Origin: JAFHCF01 sp048497495
GTDB lineage: Bacteria > Pseudomonadota > Alphaproteobacteria > Rhizobiales > Ancalomicrobiaceae
NCBI GenBank assembly: GCA_048497495.1
Contig: JAFHCF010000194.1
Span: 1 to 27,109, forward strand
Length of the DNA: 27,109 nt
Direction of reading: 5' to 3'
Part shown: piece by piece, positions 15,312 through 22,860 of the stretch
Layout of the letters: every line of letters begins with the position of its first letter
Position numbering within the stretch: the first letter of the stretch is position 1
Program-made: the position numbers and the translations under genes
Notes under the pieces: model-generated
The model's database searches: none
The model's input: only the letters and a program-made list of their open reading frames with translations
Told to the model about the DNA's origin: nothing

Positions 15312-16154
15312 TCAGGCCCTGGTCTCGAACAGCATCAAGCCGGCCGCGGTGTTCGAGATCGGGATGTGATAGTTGCGATGGATTTCCTCGACCTTGTCGC
15401 CGAGCGCGCCGCGCATGGCGAGCCAGAGGATGAACTCGGCGCCCTGGGCTCCGGCCTCGCGCACCAGATCGAGCGTCGACATCTCGGCCAGGACGTCCGG
15501 CTCGTCGACGATCTTGTCCATGCACATCAGGTCGAATTCCTTGTTGATGAACCCGGCCCGGGTCCCGTCGAGCTGATGCGACAGGCCACCGGTTCCCAGG
15601 ATCACCACCTTCTCGTTTCCGGGGAAGGAGGAGATGGCGCGGCCGATCGATCGGCCGAACTCCAGGCAGCGCTTGGGCGAGGGCAGCGGGTGCTGCACCG
15701 TGTTGATGCAGATCGGGATGGTCTTGATCGGGTGCTTCTGGCGATCGCCCCAGAACAGCTGCACCGGCACGGTGAAGCCGTGATCGACCGCCATTTCCTG
15801 GCAGGTGCAGACGTCGAAGCCGTCGGCCACCACGCCCTCGATGATGTGCCAGGAGAGTTCCGGGTAACCCTGGAAGGTGCCGATGGTCGGGATGCCCCAA
15901 CCCTCGTCCTTGTTCTCGTATTCGAAGGCGGCGCCGATCGAGAAAGTCGGCATCTTGTCGAGGAAGAAGTTCAGACCGTGATCGTTGTAGAACACGATCG
16001 CGACGTCGGGTTGCTTCTCGTCGAGCCATTGATGGACCAGCGGATAGCCGTCGAAGAACGGCTTCCAATAGGGATCCTCGAAGAGCTTCTTGGCGTAGGC
16101 GTTGCCGACGGCCGGGATGTGGGACGACGTCAGTCCTGCGATGATCTCGGCCAT
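15312..16154 (-). CDS. ligB: Extradiol ring-cleavage dioxygenase beta subunit, LigB type (copy 1)
   Basis: A 280-residue catalytic subunit of the class III extradiol dioxygenases. These cleave protocatechuate (or gallate-type rings) between C4 and C5 using Fe(II). The ligands of LigB are present: His12 (SSHIPAVG), His59 (YNDHGLNFF) and Glu240 (GAEFILW). The catalytic base region is GTGGLSHQ with His193, and His125 (VDHG) is also kept. A GGGAG ribosome site precedes the ATG, and ligA1 ends only 1 nt before it, so the pair is made together. A second, differently diverged LigB lies at 22853-23710. Because this copy sits with galB and galD, gallate or 3-O-methylgallate is as plausible a substrate as protocatechuate. 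Confidence 0.9.
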   Translation of the reverse strand: MAEIIAGLTSSHIPAVGNAYAKKLFEDPYWKPFFDGYPLVHQWLDEKQPDVAIVFYNDHGLNFFLDKMPTFSIGAAFEYENKDEGWGIPTIGTFQGYPELSWHIIEGVVADGFDVCTCQEMAVDHGFTVPVQLFWGDRQKHPIKTIPICINTVQHPLPSPKRCLEFGRSIGRAISSFPGNEKVVILGTGGLSHQLDGTRAGFINKEFDLMCMDKIVDEPDVLAEMSTLDLVREAGAQGAEFILWLAMRGALGDKVEEIHRNYHIPISNTAAGLMLFETRA

Positions 16155-16155
16155 G

Positions 16156-16509
16156 TCACTCTCCCTGCTTCCTGAGGTATTCCTTGAAGGCCTCGACCGT
16201 CATGCCGGTCTGCTGGGCGCCGACGTCCTGGACCGTGAGGCCGAAGATTCCGGCGAACTTGGCGAGATAGTAGATGTTGCCGCCGGCATCGATCAGTTGC
16301 AGGACGTTGCGGGCGCGGATCGCCGCCTTCTGCGCGTCGTTCAGGCCATAGCTCTCCATGTAGGCCTCCTCGTCCGCGCGGAATGCCTCGCGGTTTTCGG
16401 CCGAGTTGAACGAATAGCACATCTTGTTGAGCGGGTAGCCCTTCATCGCCATGCGACCGTCGAAGACGACGGTGCCTGGGATCTCTGTTTCTATCGTATT
16501 CGTCGACAT
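16156..16509 (-). CDS. ligA: Extradiol dioxygenase alpha subunit, LigA type (copy 1)
   Basis: A 117-residue small subunit that covers the active site of LigB. The family pattern is visible: PGTVVFDGRMAMKGYPLNKM (11-30), then AENREAFRADEEAY (37-50) and IDAGGNIYYLAKFAGIFGLT (73-92). Compared with the second LigA in this window (134 residues), it is shorter at the C-terminus. It also differs at the first substrate-facing segment (KGYPLNKMCYSFN versus KGYGLNQFCMSLR), which hints at a different ring substituent preference. GGAGG precedes the ATG. It is followed 1 nt later by ligB1 and lies 37 nt after ligI. Confidence 0.9.
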   Translation of the reverse strand: MSTNTIETEIPGTVVFDGRMAMKGYPLNKMCYSFNSAENREAFRADEEAYMESYGLNDAQKAAIRARNVLQLIDAGGNIYYLAKFAGIFGLTVQDVGAQQTGMTVEAFKEYLRKQGE

Positions 16510-16546
16510 GCATTTCCTCCGGATTGTCGTTTCTTCGGTCGCGCCG

Positions 16547-17422
16547 TCATCGCGACCAGTAGAGACGCATCGGATTGTCGACGAGCAGCCCTCTCTGCTC
16601 GGCAGACGATGGGGCGATGCGGGGGATCATGTCCACCAATCCGCCGTCGTCGGGCGCGTGGGTGGTCATGTTCGGGTGGGGCCAATCGGTGCCCCACAGC
16701 ACACGGTCGGGGAAGCGGCGCACCACCTCCCGGCCGAATGGGACGAAGTCGTCGTAGGTCGGCGGGCCGGAGATCGACAGGCGCTCGGGGCAGGTGACCT
16801 TGCTCCAGACCTTGTCGTTGTCGGCCATCAGATCGAGGAAGCGGCGGAAGTCGGGATGATCGACGCCCTTGGCGAGATCGGGCCGGCCCATGTGGTCGAC
16901 GACGATGATCGTCGGCAGCGCGTCGAGGAACGGCACCAGATCGGCGAGGTCCTGCGCCTCGAAATAGACGACGATGTGCCAGCCGAGGGTGGCGATCTTG
17001 TCGGCGATGCCGAGGTAGACCTGCTTCGGGGTGGCGTCGACCAGGCGCTTGACGAAGTTGAAGCGGACGCCGCGGACGCCGGCCGCGTCCATCTCCTCGA
17101 GTTCCGCCATGGTGATCGCCGGTCCGACCGAGGCGATGCCGCGGGCCAGGCCGTTCGAGGCGCGGAGCGCGTCGATCATGGCGCGATTGTCGTGGCCGTG
17201 GCAGGTGGCCTGGACGACGACGTTGCGGGAGAAGCCGAGAAAGTCGCGCAGTTCGAAGAGCTTCTCCTTGCCGGCGTCGCAGGGCGTGTATTTGCGCTCG
17301 GGGGCGTAAGGAAAGACGTCGCCCGGTCCGAAGACGTGGCAATGGGCATCGACCGCGCCCGGCGGCGGCACGAAGACCGGCTTCGACGGGCTGGGGTGGA
17401 AGGGGATCCAGTTCGCGTCCAT
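16547..17422 (-). CDS. ligI: 2-pyrone-4,6-dicarboxylate lactonase LigI
   Basis: A 291-residue amidohydrolase that opens 2-pyrone-4,6-dicarboxylate (the LigC product) to 4-oxalomesaconate. The start at 17422 gives the family N-terminus; the frame continues upstream only as an Arg-rich shadow. Key residues are visible: the HCH motif (His27-x-His29, VDAHCHVFGP), VDHMGRPD with His177, and GTDWPHPN with Asp246, which acts as the catalytic Asp of LigI. RFNFVKRL (120-127) provides substrate carboxylate-binding arginine. Length equals known LigI proteins. LigI works without a bound metal, unlike most amidohydrolases. It lies 20 nt after galD and 37 nt before ligA1. Confidence 0.93.
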   Translation of the reverse strand: MDANWIPFHPSPSKPVFVPPPGAVDAHCHVFGPGDVFPYAPERKYTPCDAGKEKLFELRDFLGFSRNVVVQATCHGHDNRAMIDALRASNGLARGIASVGPAITMAELEEMDAAGVRGVRFNFVKRLVDATPKQVYLGIADKIATLGWHIVVYFEAQDLADLVPFLDALPTIIVVDHMGRPDLAKGVDHPDFRRFLDLMADNDKVWSKVTCPERLSISGPPTYDDFVPFGREVVRRFPDRVLWGTDWPHPNMTTHAPDDGGLVDMIPRIAPSSAEQRGLLVDNPMRLYWSR

Positions 17423-17442
17423 CGCGGGGCTCTTTCCTGCCT

Positions 17443-18513
17443 TCAGCGTCCGAAGACGATGCCGTCGAAGAGTTTGCGGGCGGTGCGGAGCAGGGCGGCG
17501 CTCGCCACGCCGCCGGCGTCGTCGAGATCGACCACAACGGTCATCTCGCCTTCGGGGTGTTCGATCGCCAGCGTCTTGCGGCGCCCTTCGGGGATCGCGG
17601 CCACCTCCGCCGCCGGCGAACCGGGCAGCATGCAGGCGGTGGCCACCGAGACGGCGCCGAGCACGCCGATCGAGGCGTGACAGCGATGCGGGATGAAGGT
17701 GCGGGTCGAGATCGCGCCGCCGTTGGTCGGAGCCGAGATCATCGTCATCTTCGGCACCGACTTCGCGGCGACCTCGCCGAGGTTCATCAATGGGCCGGCC
17801 TTCAGGCGGATCCGCTCGAGCCGGGCCTTCAGCGCCTCGTCGGCGTCGAGGTCCTCGCGGCTCTCCGTTCCGGTGATGCCGAGATCGACGGCGCGCATGA
17901 CGACGACCGGCATGCCGTTGTCGATCATCGTCACCTCGACCCCGTCGACGACGTCGACCGGGTTGCCGGTCGGCAGCAGGGCGCCGCAGGAGGAGCCGGC
18001 GGTGTCGCGGAACGCGATCGGGATCGCGGCGGAGAAGCCGGGCACCCCGTCGATGCGGGCGTCGCCCCGATAGGTCGGCGTGCCGCCCGGCGTCTTCACC
18101 CGGGCGACGGCGATCTGGCCGGTGTTGTCCATGTGGATGGTGACCTCGGTCTCCTCGCCGGTCGCCGGCACGAGGCCGCGCTCGATGGCGAAGGGACCGA
18201 CACCGGCGAGGATGTTGCCGCAGTTCTGCGCGTCGGTGACGATCGCCTGATCGACGAAGACCTGAAGAAACAGGTAGTCGACGTCGACGCCGGGCCGGGT
18301 CGAGCGGCTCACCACGCCGACCTTGGAGGTCAGCGGATCGGCCGCGCCCATGCCGTCGATCTGCCGCCGATCCGGCGAGCCCATGACGTCGAGCAGGAAT
18401 TGATCGCGGGTGGCGACGTCTTGCGGCAGGTCCTCGGCGAGGAAATAGGCGCCTTTCGAGGTGCCGCCGCGCATCCACATGCAGCGGACGGCGAGGGGGG
18501 CGGCCTCAGACAT
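17443..18513 (-). CDS. galD: 4-oxalomesaconate tautomerase (GalD/PrpF family)
   Basis: A 356-residue protein of the PrpF family, with a diaminopimelate-epimerase-like double fold. The opening CMWMRGGTSKGAYFLAEDLP (11-30) is the family signature with the substrate-binding RGGTSKG. The middle contains QNCGNILAGVGPFAIE (about 95-110), whose C-G-N corresponds to the catalytic cysteine region, and DTAGSSCGALLPTGNP (about 169-184). In the gallate pathway GalD converts the keto and enol forms of 4-oxalomesaconate; the related LigU moves a double bond in the same intermediate. I favour GalD because galB, not ligJ, is the neighbouring hydratase. Its start overlaps the ligK stop by 8 nt. Confidence 0.88.
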   Translation of the reverse strand: MSEAAPLAVRCMWMRGGTSKGAYFLAEDLPQDVATRDQFLLDVMGSPDRRQIDGMGAADPLTSKVGVVSRSTRPGVDVDYLFLQVFVDQAIVTDAQNCGNILAGVGPFAIERGLVPATGEETEVTIHMDNTGQIAVARVKTPGGTPTYRGDARIDGVPGFSAAIPIAFRDTAGSSCGALLPTGNPVDVVDGVEVTMIDNGMPVVVMRAVDLGITGTESREDLDADEALKARLERIRLKAGPLMNLGEVAAKSVPKMTMISAPTNGGAISTRTFIPHRCHASIGVLGAVSVATACMLPGSPAAEVAAIPEGRRKTLAIEHPEGEMTVVVDLDDAGGVASAALLRTARKLFDGIVFGR

Positions 18514-19177
18514 ATTTCAGCCCTCGCGCGGCGAGGCGTTCACGCATCTCGTAGAGGTCGAGGCCGAGGACGCCGGCGTTGAGCTTCTGTCGCTTCTCCT
18601 CTTCCGCCGCGACCCGCGCCCGCGCCTTCTTCAAGACCTCGGCGGCATCGGCGCGCCTGACGACGCAGACGCCGTCGTCGTCGGCGACGATGACGTCACC
18701 GGCCTCGATCAGGGCGCCGGCGCAGACGACCGGCACGTTGACCGAACCCAGCGTCTCCTTGACGGTGCCCTGCGCCGAGACGCATTTCGACCAGACGGGG
18801 AAACCCATCTCGGTCAGGTCGCGGATGTCGCGCACGCCTGCGTCGATGACCAATCCGACGCCGCCGCGCGCCATCACCGAGCCGGCGAGGAGATCGCCGA
18901 AATAGCCGGCGTCCGACGGCGAGGTCGGGGCGACGACCATGATGTCGCCGGCCCGCATCTGCTCGACCGCGACGTGGATCATCCAATTGTCGCACGGCGC
19001 CACCGACACGGTGACCGCCGAGGCCGCGACCCGCGCGCCGGGATAGATCGGCCGCATGTAGGCGGCGAGCAGGCCGATGCGCCCCTGCGCCTCGTGCACC
19101 GTGGCGACGCCGCATTCGGCGAGGCCGGCGATCACGGCGGGCTCGGCCCGTTCGATGTGCTGGACGACGACGTTCAT
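18506..19177 (-). CDS. ligK: 4-carboxy-4-hydroxy-2-oxoadipate aldolase (LigK/GalC)
   Basis: A 223-residue class II pyruvate aldolase of the RraA-like fold. It cleaves 4-carboxy-4-hydroxy-2-oxoadipate to pyruvate and oxaloacetate, the last step of the 4,5-cleavage route. The active-site region GDLLAGSVMARG (94-105) and the metal-binding DAGVRD (112-117) are conserved. CHEA-like ATVHEAQGRIGLL (25-37) forms the first part of the pocket. The long C-terminal helix (about 185-223) is the family dimer/trimer extension. A GAGGGT ribosome site lies upstream. It is 10 nt after galB and overlaps galD by 8 nt. Some members also act on 4-hydroxy-4-methyl-2-oxoglutarate. Confidence 0.92.
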   Translation of the reverse strand: MNVVVQHIERAEPAVIAGLAECGVATVHEAQGRIGLLAAYMRPIYPGARVAASAVTVSVAPCDNWMIHVAVEQMRAGDIMVVAPTSPSDAGYFGDLLAGSVMARGGVGLVIDAGVRDIRDLTEMGFPVWSKCVSAQGTVKETLGSVNVPVVCAGALIEAGDVIVADDDGVCVVRRADAAEVLKKARARVAAEEEKRQKLNAGVLGLDLYEMRERLAARGLKYV

Positions 19178-19187
19178 GGGGTGACCC

Positions 19188-19919
19188 TCACAGTTCGTCG
19201 ACGGTGCGCGGGAACATCGACTGGAAGCCCTCGGCGTATTTCGAGGGGCGTCCGCCCGACTGGCCGCCGGAATTGCGCTTGAAGTGGTTGGCGCGGTTCT
19301 CGGCGAGGTTGGTGTAGTAGTGCCAGAGGTGCTCCTGGCCCTGCATGCAGTGGATGGCGGCGAGCTTCTTGTCCCAGACCTCGGTGATGTCGAGGAAGAC
19401 GTCCGGCTTCCACTGCATCTGCTCGGTCTGATGCGGTTCGAACAGGTAGAGCTGCGGCGCGCCGAGCACCTTCTCGTGCGGATTGTGGCCCCAGGCCTGG
19501 GCGATCATCCGGCACTCGAGCGCCCAGCGGGTCGCGTTCATGTGGTCGGTGTTGTAGGGGTCCCAGAGCGAATGGCTCATCATGAAGGAAGGCTGTACCG
19601 CGCGGATGACGTCGACGAGGCGGAACTTGGCGTCCTTGTCCATCTCGAGCGGGTAGTCGCCGAGGTCGAAGAACTGGATGTCGTGGGCGTCGAGGGCCTT
19701 CGCCGCGTTCTCCGCCTCGATGCGGCGGGCGGTCTTGACCTTGTCGAGGGTGACGCCCGGCTCCTTCCAGATCTTGGCGCTCTCGCCGCGCTCGCCATAG
19801 GAGAGGCAGACGATGGTCACCTCGTATCCCTTGGCCTGATGCAACGCGATGGCGCCGCCGGCGCGCCAGACGAAGTCGGCGGCATGCGCGCTGATCACCA
19901 GTGCGGTCTTCTTGCTCAT
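19188..19919 (-). CDS. galB: 4-oxalomesaconate hydratase GalB (PIG-L/LmbE fold)
   Basis: A 243-residue PIG-L-family protein that hydrates 4-oxalomesaconate to 4-carboxy-4-hydroxy-2-oxoadipate. The metal site is visible as SAHAADFVWRAGGAIA (10-25, His12 and Asp15) and DPYNTDHMNAT (120-130, His126). The zinc-binding AHPDD of deacetylases is changed to AHAAD, as in GalB. It differs from the SYK-6 hydratase LigJ, which is an amidohydrolase. A strong GAGGAGGG ribosome site is 7 nt before the ATG. It is the first gene of the long minus-strand operon and faces the LysR gene across a 148-nt region with the proposed operator. Confidence 0.9.
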   Translation of the reverse strand: MSKKTALVISAHAADFVWRAGGAIALHQAKGYEVTIVCLSYGERGESAKIWKEPGVTLDKVKTARRIEAENAAKALDAHDIQFFDLGDYPLEMDKDAKFRLVDVIRAVQPSFMMSHSLWDPYNTDHMNATRWALECRMIAQAWGHNPHEKVLGAPQLYLFEPHQTEQMQWKPDVFLDITEVWDKKLAAIHCMQGQEHLWHYYTNLAENRANHFKRNSGGQSGGRPSKYAEGFQSMFPRTVDEL

Positions 19920-20011
19920 CGATACCCTCCTCGGAGGCGGCCTTCGCCGCTCGTCTCATTGGCGTCGATCAAACGCCGAGGCGCGCCGCGAAGCCAGTTC
20001 GAAGTCTCCCC

Positions 20012-20033
20012 CCGCTCATAAGATCTTGCTATA
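20012..20033 (-). promoter_or_regulatory. Proposed LysR operator, copy A, in the galB/lysR intergenic region
   Basis: Read on the minus strand this is TATAGCAA-N6-ATGAGCGG. Within it is a T-N11-A box with ATA/TAT ends (20018-20033), the usual core of LysR sites, centred on AAGATCTT (20020-20027). It is 93 nt upstream of galB and 35 nt upstream of the lysR ATG. A TATAAG at 20030-20035 could be the lysR -10 element, which would allow autorepression. The element is repeated at 21308-21329. Confidence 0.65.
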
Positions 20034-20067
20034 AGGCTCGATCGAAGGCGTGCCGGAGAGATCGAGA

Positions 20068-21312
20068 ATGTGGATCGACGTTCCCAACCTGCGTCATCTC
20101 AGGGCCTTCGTGCTGGTCGCCGAATGCGGTGGCGTCACCCGTGCCGCCGGCCGTATCCACCTGTCGCAGCCGGCGATCACCCAGGCGCTGAGCAAGCTCG
20201 AGGAACGCTTCGCCACCAAGCTGTTCGACTTCGGGCCGGAGGGCATGGTGGCGACGGTCGCCGGGCGCCTGCTGCGCGACCGCGTCGAGCGCGCCCTGGC
20301 GTTGATCGAGGCGGGGGCGCGCGAGGCGTTGCGCGGCGAGGCGCGGCGGGCGGGCGGCGGCTTCGCGCGGTTCGAGCAGTTGATCACGGTGGCGCAACTG
20401 CGGGCGCTCGCCGCCATGGCGATGACCCGCAACTTCTCGCTCGCCGCGCGCGAACTCGGGCTCTCCCAGCCTTCGGTGCATCGGGCGGCGCGCGATCTCG
20501 AGCGTCTGACCGGGCTCACCCTGTTCGTCGCCACCAAGCAGGGCGTCGATCTCACCCCGGCGGCGGAGGTCTTCGCCCGCCACGCGGCGTTGGCGCATGC
20601 CGAGCTGCAGCAGGGCTTCGCCGAAGTGTCGGAGAGCCTCGGCCGCGATCCCGGCCTGATCGTCGTCGGCGCGATGCCGTTCGGCCGCACCAAACTGCTG
20701 CCCGACGCGCTCAATCACCTGTCGCGGGTCCGGCCGCTCGCCCGCGTCAAGGTGATCTCGGCGCCCTACGACGGCCTGCTCGGTCGGCTGCGCTACGGTG
20801 TCATCGACTTCCTGCTCGGGGCGCTTCGCGATCCACTGCCGATCGAGGACGTGGTGCAGGAGCCGTTGATCGCCGATCCCCTGGCGATCATGGCCCGTGC
20901 CGGCCATCCCCTGGTCGGCGAGACCCGTGTCGGCCGCGACGATCTCCTCGCCTTTCCCTGGGTGGTGCCAGGCGACGACACGCCGACCCGGGCGGTGTTC
21001 AATCAGATGTTCCCGGCCGAGGACGTGGCGCGGATGCCCGGCGGCATGCTGGAGACCAGTTCCCTGGTCTTGCTGCGCGGCGTCCTGACCGGCTCGGATC
21101 GACTGACGATCCTGTCGGCGCGGCAGGCGCTCTACGAGATCGAGCAGGGACTTCTGGCGGTGGTGCCCTATCCGGTGGCGATGGGCAGTCGGAACATCGG
21201 CCTGACCTATCGCCGAGGCTGGCGCCCGACCGGCACTCAGGCGATCCTGCTCGATCATCTGCGCGGGTCCGCGAAACGGTATGACGAGAGTCGAGGCGCC
21301 GCCGAGCTATAG
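20068..21312 (+). CDS. LysR-family regulator with two tandem winged-helix domains
   Basis: A 414-residue regulator, about 100 residues longer than usual for LysR proteins. The extra length is a second DNA-binding domain. Domain 1 (about 7-65) reads LRHLRAF...GGVTRAAGRIHLSQPAITQALSKLE. Domain 2 (about 107-165) reads VAQLRAL...RNFSLAARELGLSQPSVHRAARDLE, with the same L-S-Q-P recognition helix and a T-P-A-A-E ending. The ligand-binding part (about 195-400) follows. I chose ATG 20068 because GGAGAG sits 9 nt before it; a GTG at 20050 would overlap that site and add only six residues. It is divergent from galB and upstream of the dehydrogenase-ligABC genes, so it probably controls both arms in response to a pathway intermediate. 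Its stop codon lies inside the second operator copy. Confidence 0.9.
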   Translation: MWIDVPNLRHLRAFVLVAECGGVTRAAGRIHLSQPAITQALSKLEERFATKLFDFGPEGMVATVAGRLLRDRVERALALIEAGAREALRGEARRAGGGFARFEQLITVAQLRALAAMAMTRNFSLAARELGLSQPSVHRAARDLERLTGLTLFVATKQGVDLTPAAEVFARHAALAHAELQQGFAEVSESLGRDPGLIVVGAMPFGRTKLLPDALNHLSRVRPLARVKVISAPYDGLLGRLRYGVIDFLLGALRDPLPIEDVVQEPLIADPLAIMARAGHPLVGETRVGRDDLLAFPWVVPGDDTPTRAVFNQMFPAEDVARMPGGMLETSSLVLLRGVLTGSDRLTILSARQALYEIEQGLLAVVPYPVAMGSRNIGLTYRRGWRPTGTQAILLDHLRGSAKRYDESRGAAEL

Positions 21313-21329
21313 CAATTTTGAATGAGCGG
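21308..21329 (+). promoter_or_regulatory. Proposed LysR operator, copy B, upstream of the dehydrogenase-ligABC operon
   Basis: TATAGCAA (21308-21315), 6 nt, ATGAGCGG (21322-21329), on the plus strand. All 16 specified bases and the spacing are identical to copy A at 20012-20033. A T-N11-A box (T21310, A21322) is present. It overlaps the lysR stop codon and lies 168 nt before the dehydrogenase ATG. Orientation is toward the genes it would control in both copies. The remaining leader (21330-21496) shows no clear promoter to me. Confidence 0.65.
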
Positions 21330-21496
21330 CCGCAGCCTTCGACGTCGAGTTGCGAACGTCTCGCGCCTATGACTCGACAAGCGACGGCCGGACCCGTCCG
21401 ACCCTCTCGCGCGTCTCGGTCCGCACCGCCCGCGGGGTCCGGGTCGGCGACGGGACGGCCGAATGGAGCCCGCACGAGACGGGCGGAGGGAGAGAG

Positions 21497-22429
21497 ATGA
21501 GCGCCGACGCGAACATTCCGTTCGACCGGATCGCCTTCGTCGGCTTCGGCGAGGCGGCGCGCGCCTTTCTCGCCGGTTGGCGCTCGCGCCCCGGCTTCGA
21601 CGCGGCGGTCGCCGCCTACGACGTCAAGACCGACAGTTCCGATCCGGCGACGCGCGCCGCCAAGCGCGCCGACTACGACGCCGACGGGGTGATCGGCGCG
21701 GCCTCGGCGCGCGAGGCGGTCGCCGGTGCCTCGGTGGTGTTCTCGGTGGTCACCGCCGACCAGGCCCACGCGGCGGCGCTCTCGATCCTCGACGGGATCG
21801 CGCCGGGGGCGCTGGTCTTCGATTGCAATTCCTGCGCCCCGCAGACGAAGGTGAAGTCGGCCGAGAAGATCGACGCGGCGGGTGGGCGCTACGTCGACGT
21901 GGCGGTGATGGCGCCGGTCCATCCGCGCCTCCACCGCACGCCGCTGCTGATCAGCGGGCCACATGTGGAAGCCGCAACGGCGGCGTTCGCCGGGCTCGAC
22001 ATGGCGGCGGAGATCCAGGCCGGGCCGGTCGGCGCCTCGTCGTCGATCAAGATGGTGCGGTCGATCATGATCAAGGGGATCGAGGCCCTGGTGTGCGAAT
22101 GCGTCCTGGCCGGCCGGCTCGCGGGGGTCGACGACATCGTGCTGGCGACACTCGACGACACGTTTCCCGGCTTCGACTGGCCGAAGCGCTCCGCCTACAT
22201 GCTGGAACGGGTGATGACCCACGGCATCCGGCGCGCGGCGGAGATGCGCGAGGTGGCGCTGACCGTCGATCTCCTCGGGCTCGAGGGGCGGATGGCGCGC
22301 GCCACCGTCGACTGGCAACAACAGATCGGCGAATTGAAGCTGAAGGCCGCCGACTTCGGCGGCGATCACGGCGCTCGCGCCGACGCCATCCTCACCGCGC
22401 TCGGCAGACGCGCCGCGGCGGCCGAATGA
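21497..22429 (+). CDS. NAD(P)-dependent beta-hydroxyacid-type dehydrogenase, DUF1932 group
   Basis: A 310-residue protein related to 3-hydroxyisobutyrate and 6-phosphogluconate dehydrogenases. The Rossmann loop is IAFVGFGEAARAFL (12-25), the substrate segment is FDCNSCAPQTK (108-118), and the catalytic Lys is Lys185 in GASSSIKMVRS. The usual N after K-M is replaced, as in the DUF1932 branch. Its all-helical C-terminus (about 190-305) is the DUF1932 domain. A very strong GGAGGGAGAG precedes ATG 21497; an in-frame ATG at 21350 would include a low-complexity stretch and the leader. It is first in the operon with ligA2-ligB2-ligC. No step of the known 4,5-cleavage pathway needs it, so its substrate is unknown. 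Confidence 0.85.
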   Translation: MSADANIPFDRIAFVGFGEAARAFLAGWRSRPGFDAAVAAYDVKTDSSDPATRAAKRADYDADGVIGAASAREAVAGASVVFSVVTADQAHAAALSILDGIAPGALVFDCNSCAPQTKVKSAEKIDAAGGRYVDVAVMAPVHPRLHRTPLLISGPHVEAATAAFAGLDMAAEIQAGPVGASSSIKMVRSIMIKGIEALVCECVLAGRLAGVDDIVLATLDDTFPGFDWPKRSAYMLERVMTHGIRRAAEMREVALTVDLLGLEGRMARATVDWQQQIGELKLKAADFGGDHGARADAILTALGRRAAAAE

Positions 22430-22455
22430 CGCCCGACCAACCCGAGGGAGACCGA

Positions 22456-22860
22456 ATGACCGCGGAACCCGACTACAAGGACATCCCCGGCACCTTCGTG
22501 TTCGACGCCGAGCAGTCGCGCAAGGGCTATGGGCTCAACCAGTTCTGCATGTCGCTGCGGCGGGCGGAGAACCGCGCCGCCTTCAAGGCCGACGAGGCCG
22601 GCTATCTGAAGGCCTTCGCCATGACGGCGGACCAGGAGCGCTCGATCCTGACGCGCGACTGGAACCGCATGCTGGAACTCGGCGGCAACATCTATTTCAC
22701 CGCGAAGCTCGCCGCCACCGACGGCATCACCTTCCAGGATCTCGCCGCCAAGATGACCGGGGTCGACCGCGACACCTATCGGGCGATGATGCTGGCCGGC
22801 GGACGCGGAATCGAGGGCAATCGCTCCAAGAAGGACTGGGAGGGCCGGAAGAATGGCTGA
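22456..22860 (+). CDS. ligA: Protocatechuate 4,5-dioxygenase alpha subunit LigA (copy 2)
   Basis: A 134-residue LigA of standard type: DIPGTFVFDAEQSRKGYGLN (9-28), QFCMSLRRAENRAAFKADEA and ELGGNIYFTAKLAATDG (about 74-90). It looks closer to typical protocatechuate LigA than copy 1. ATG 22456 follows GAGGGAGA; an alternative ATG at 22426, overlapping the previous stop, would add ten residues and has no ribosome site of its own. The last 8 nt overlap ligB2. The C-terminal tail (RSKKDWEGRKNG) is strongly basic and extends beyond copy 1. Confidence 0.92.
   Translation: MTAEPDYKDIPGTFVFDAEQSRKGYGLNQFCMSLRRAENRAAFKADEAGYLKAFAMTADQERSILTRDWNRMLELGGNIYFTAKLAATDGITFQDLAAKMTGVDRDTYRAMMLAGGRGIEGNRSKKDWEGRKNG

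Noticed and set aside
20050..20067. GTG at 20050 as the lysR start
   Set aside because: It would place the good GGAGAG ribosome site inside the coding region, and ATG 20068 already gives the complete first helix-turn-helix domain.
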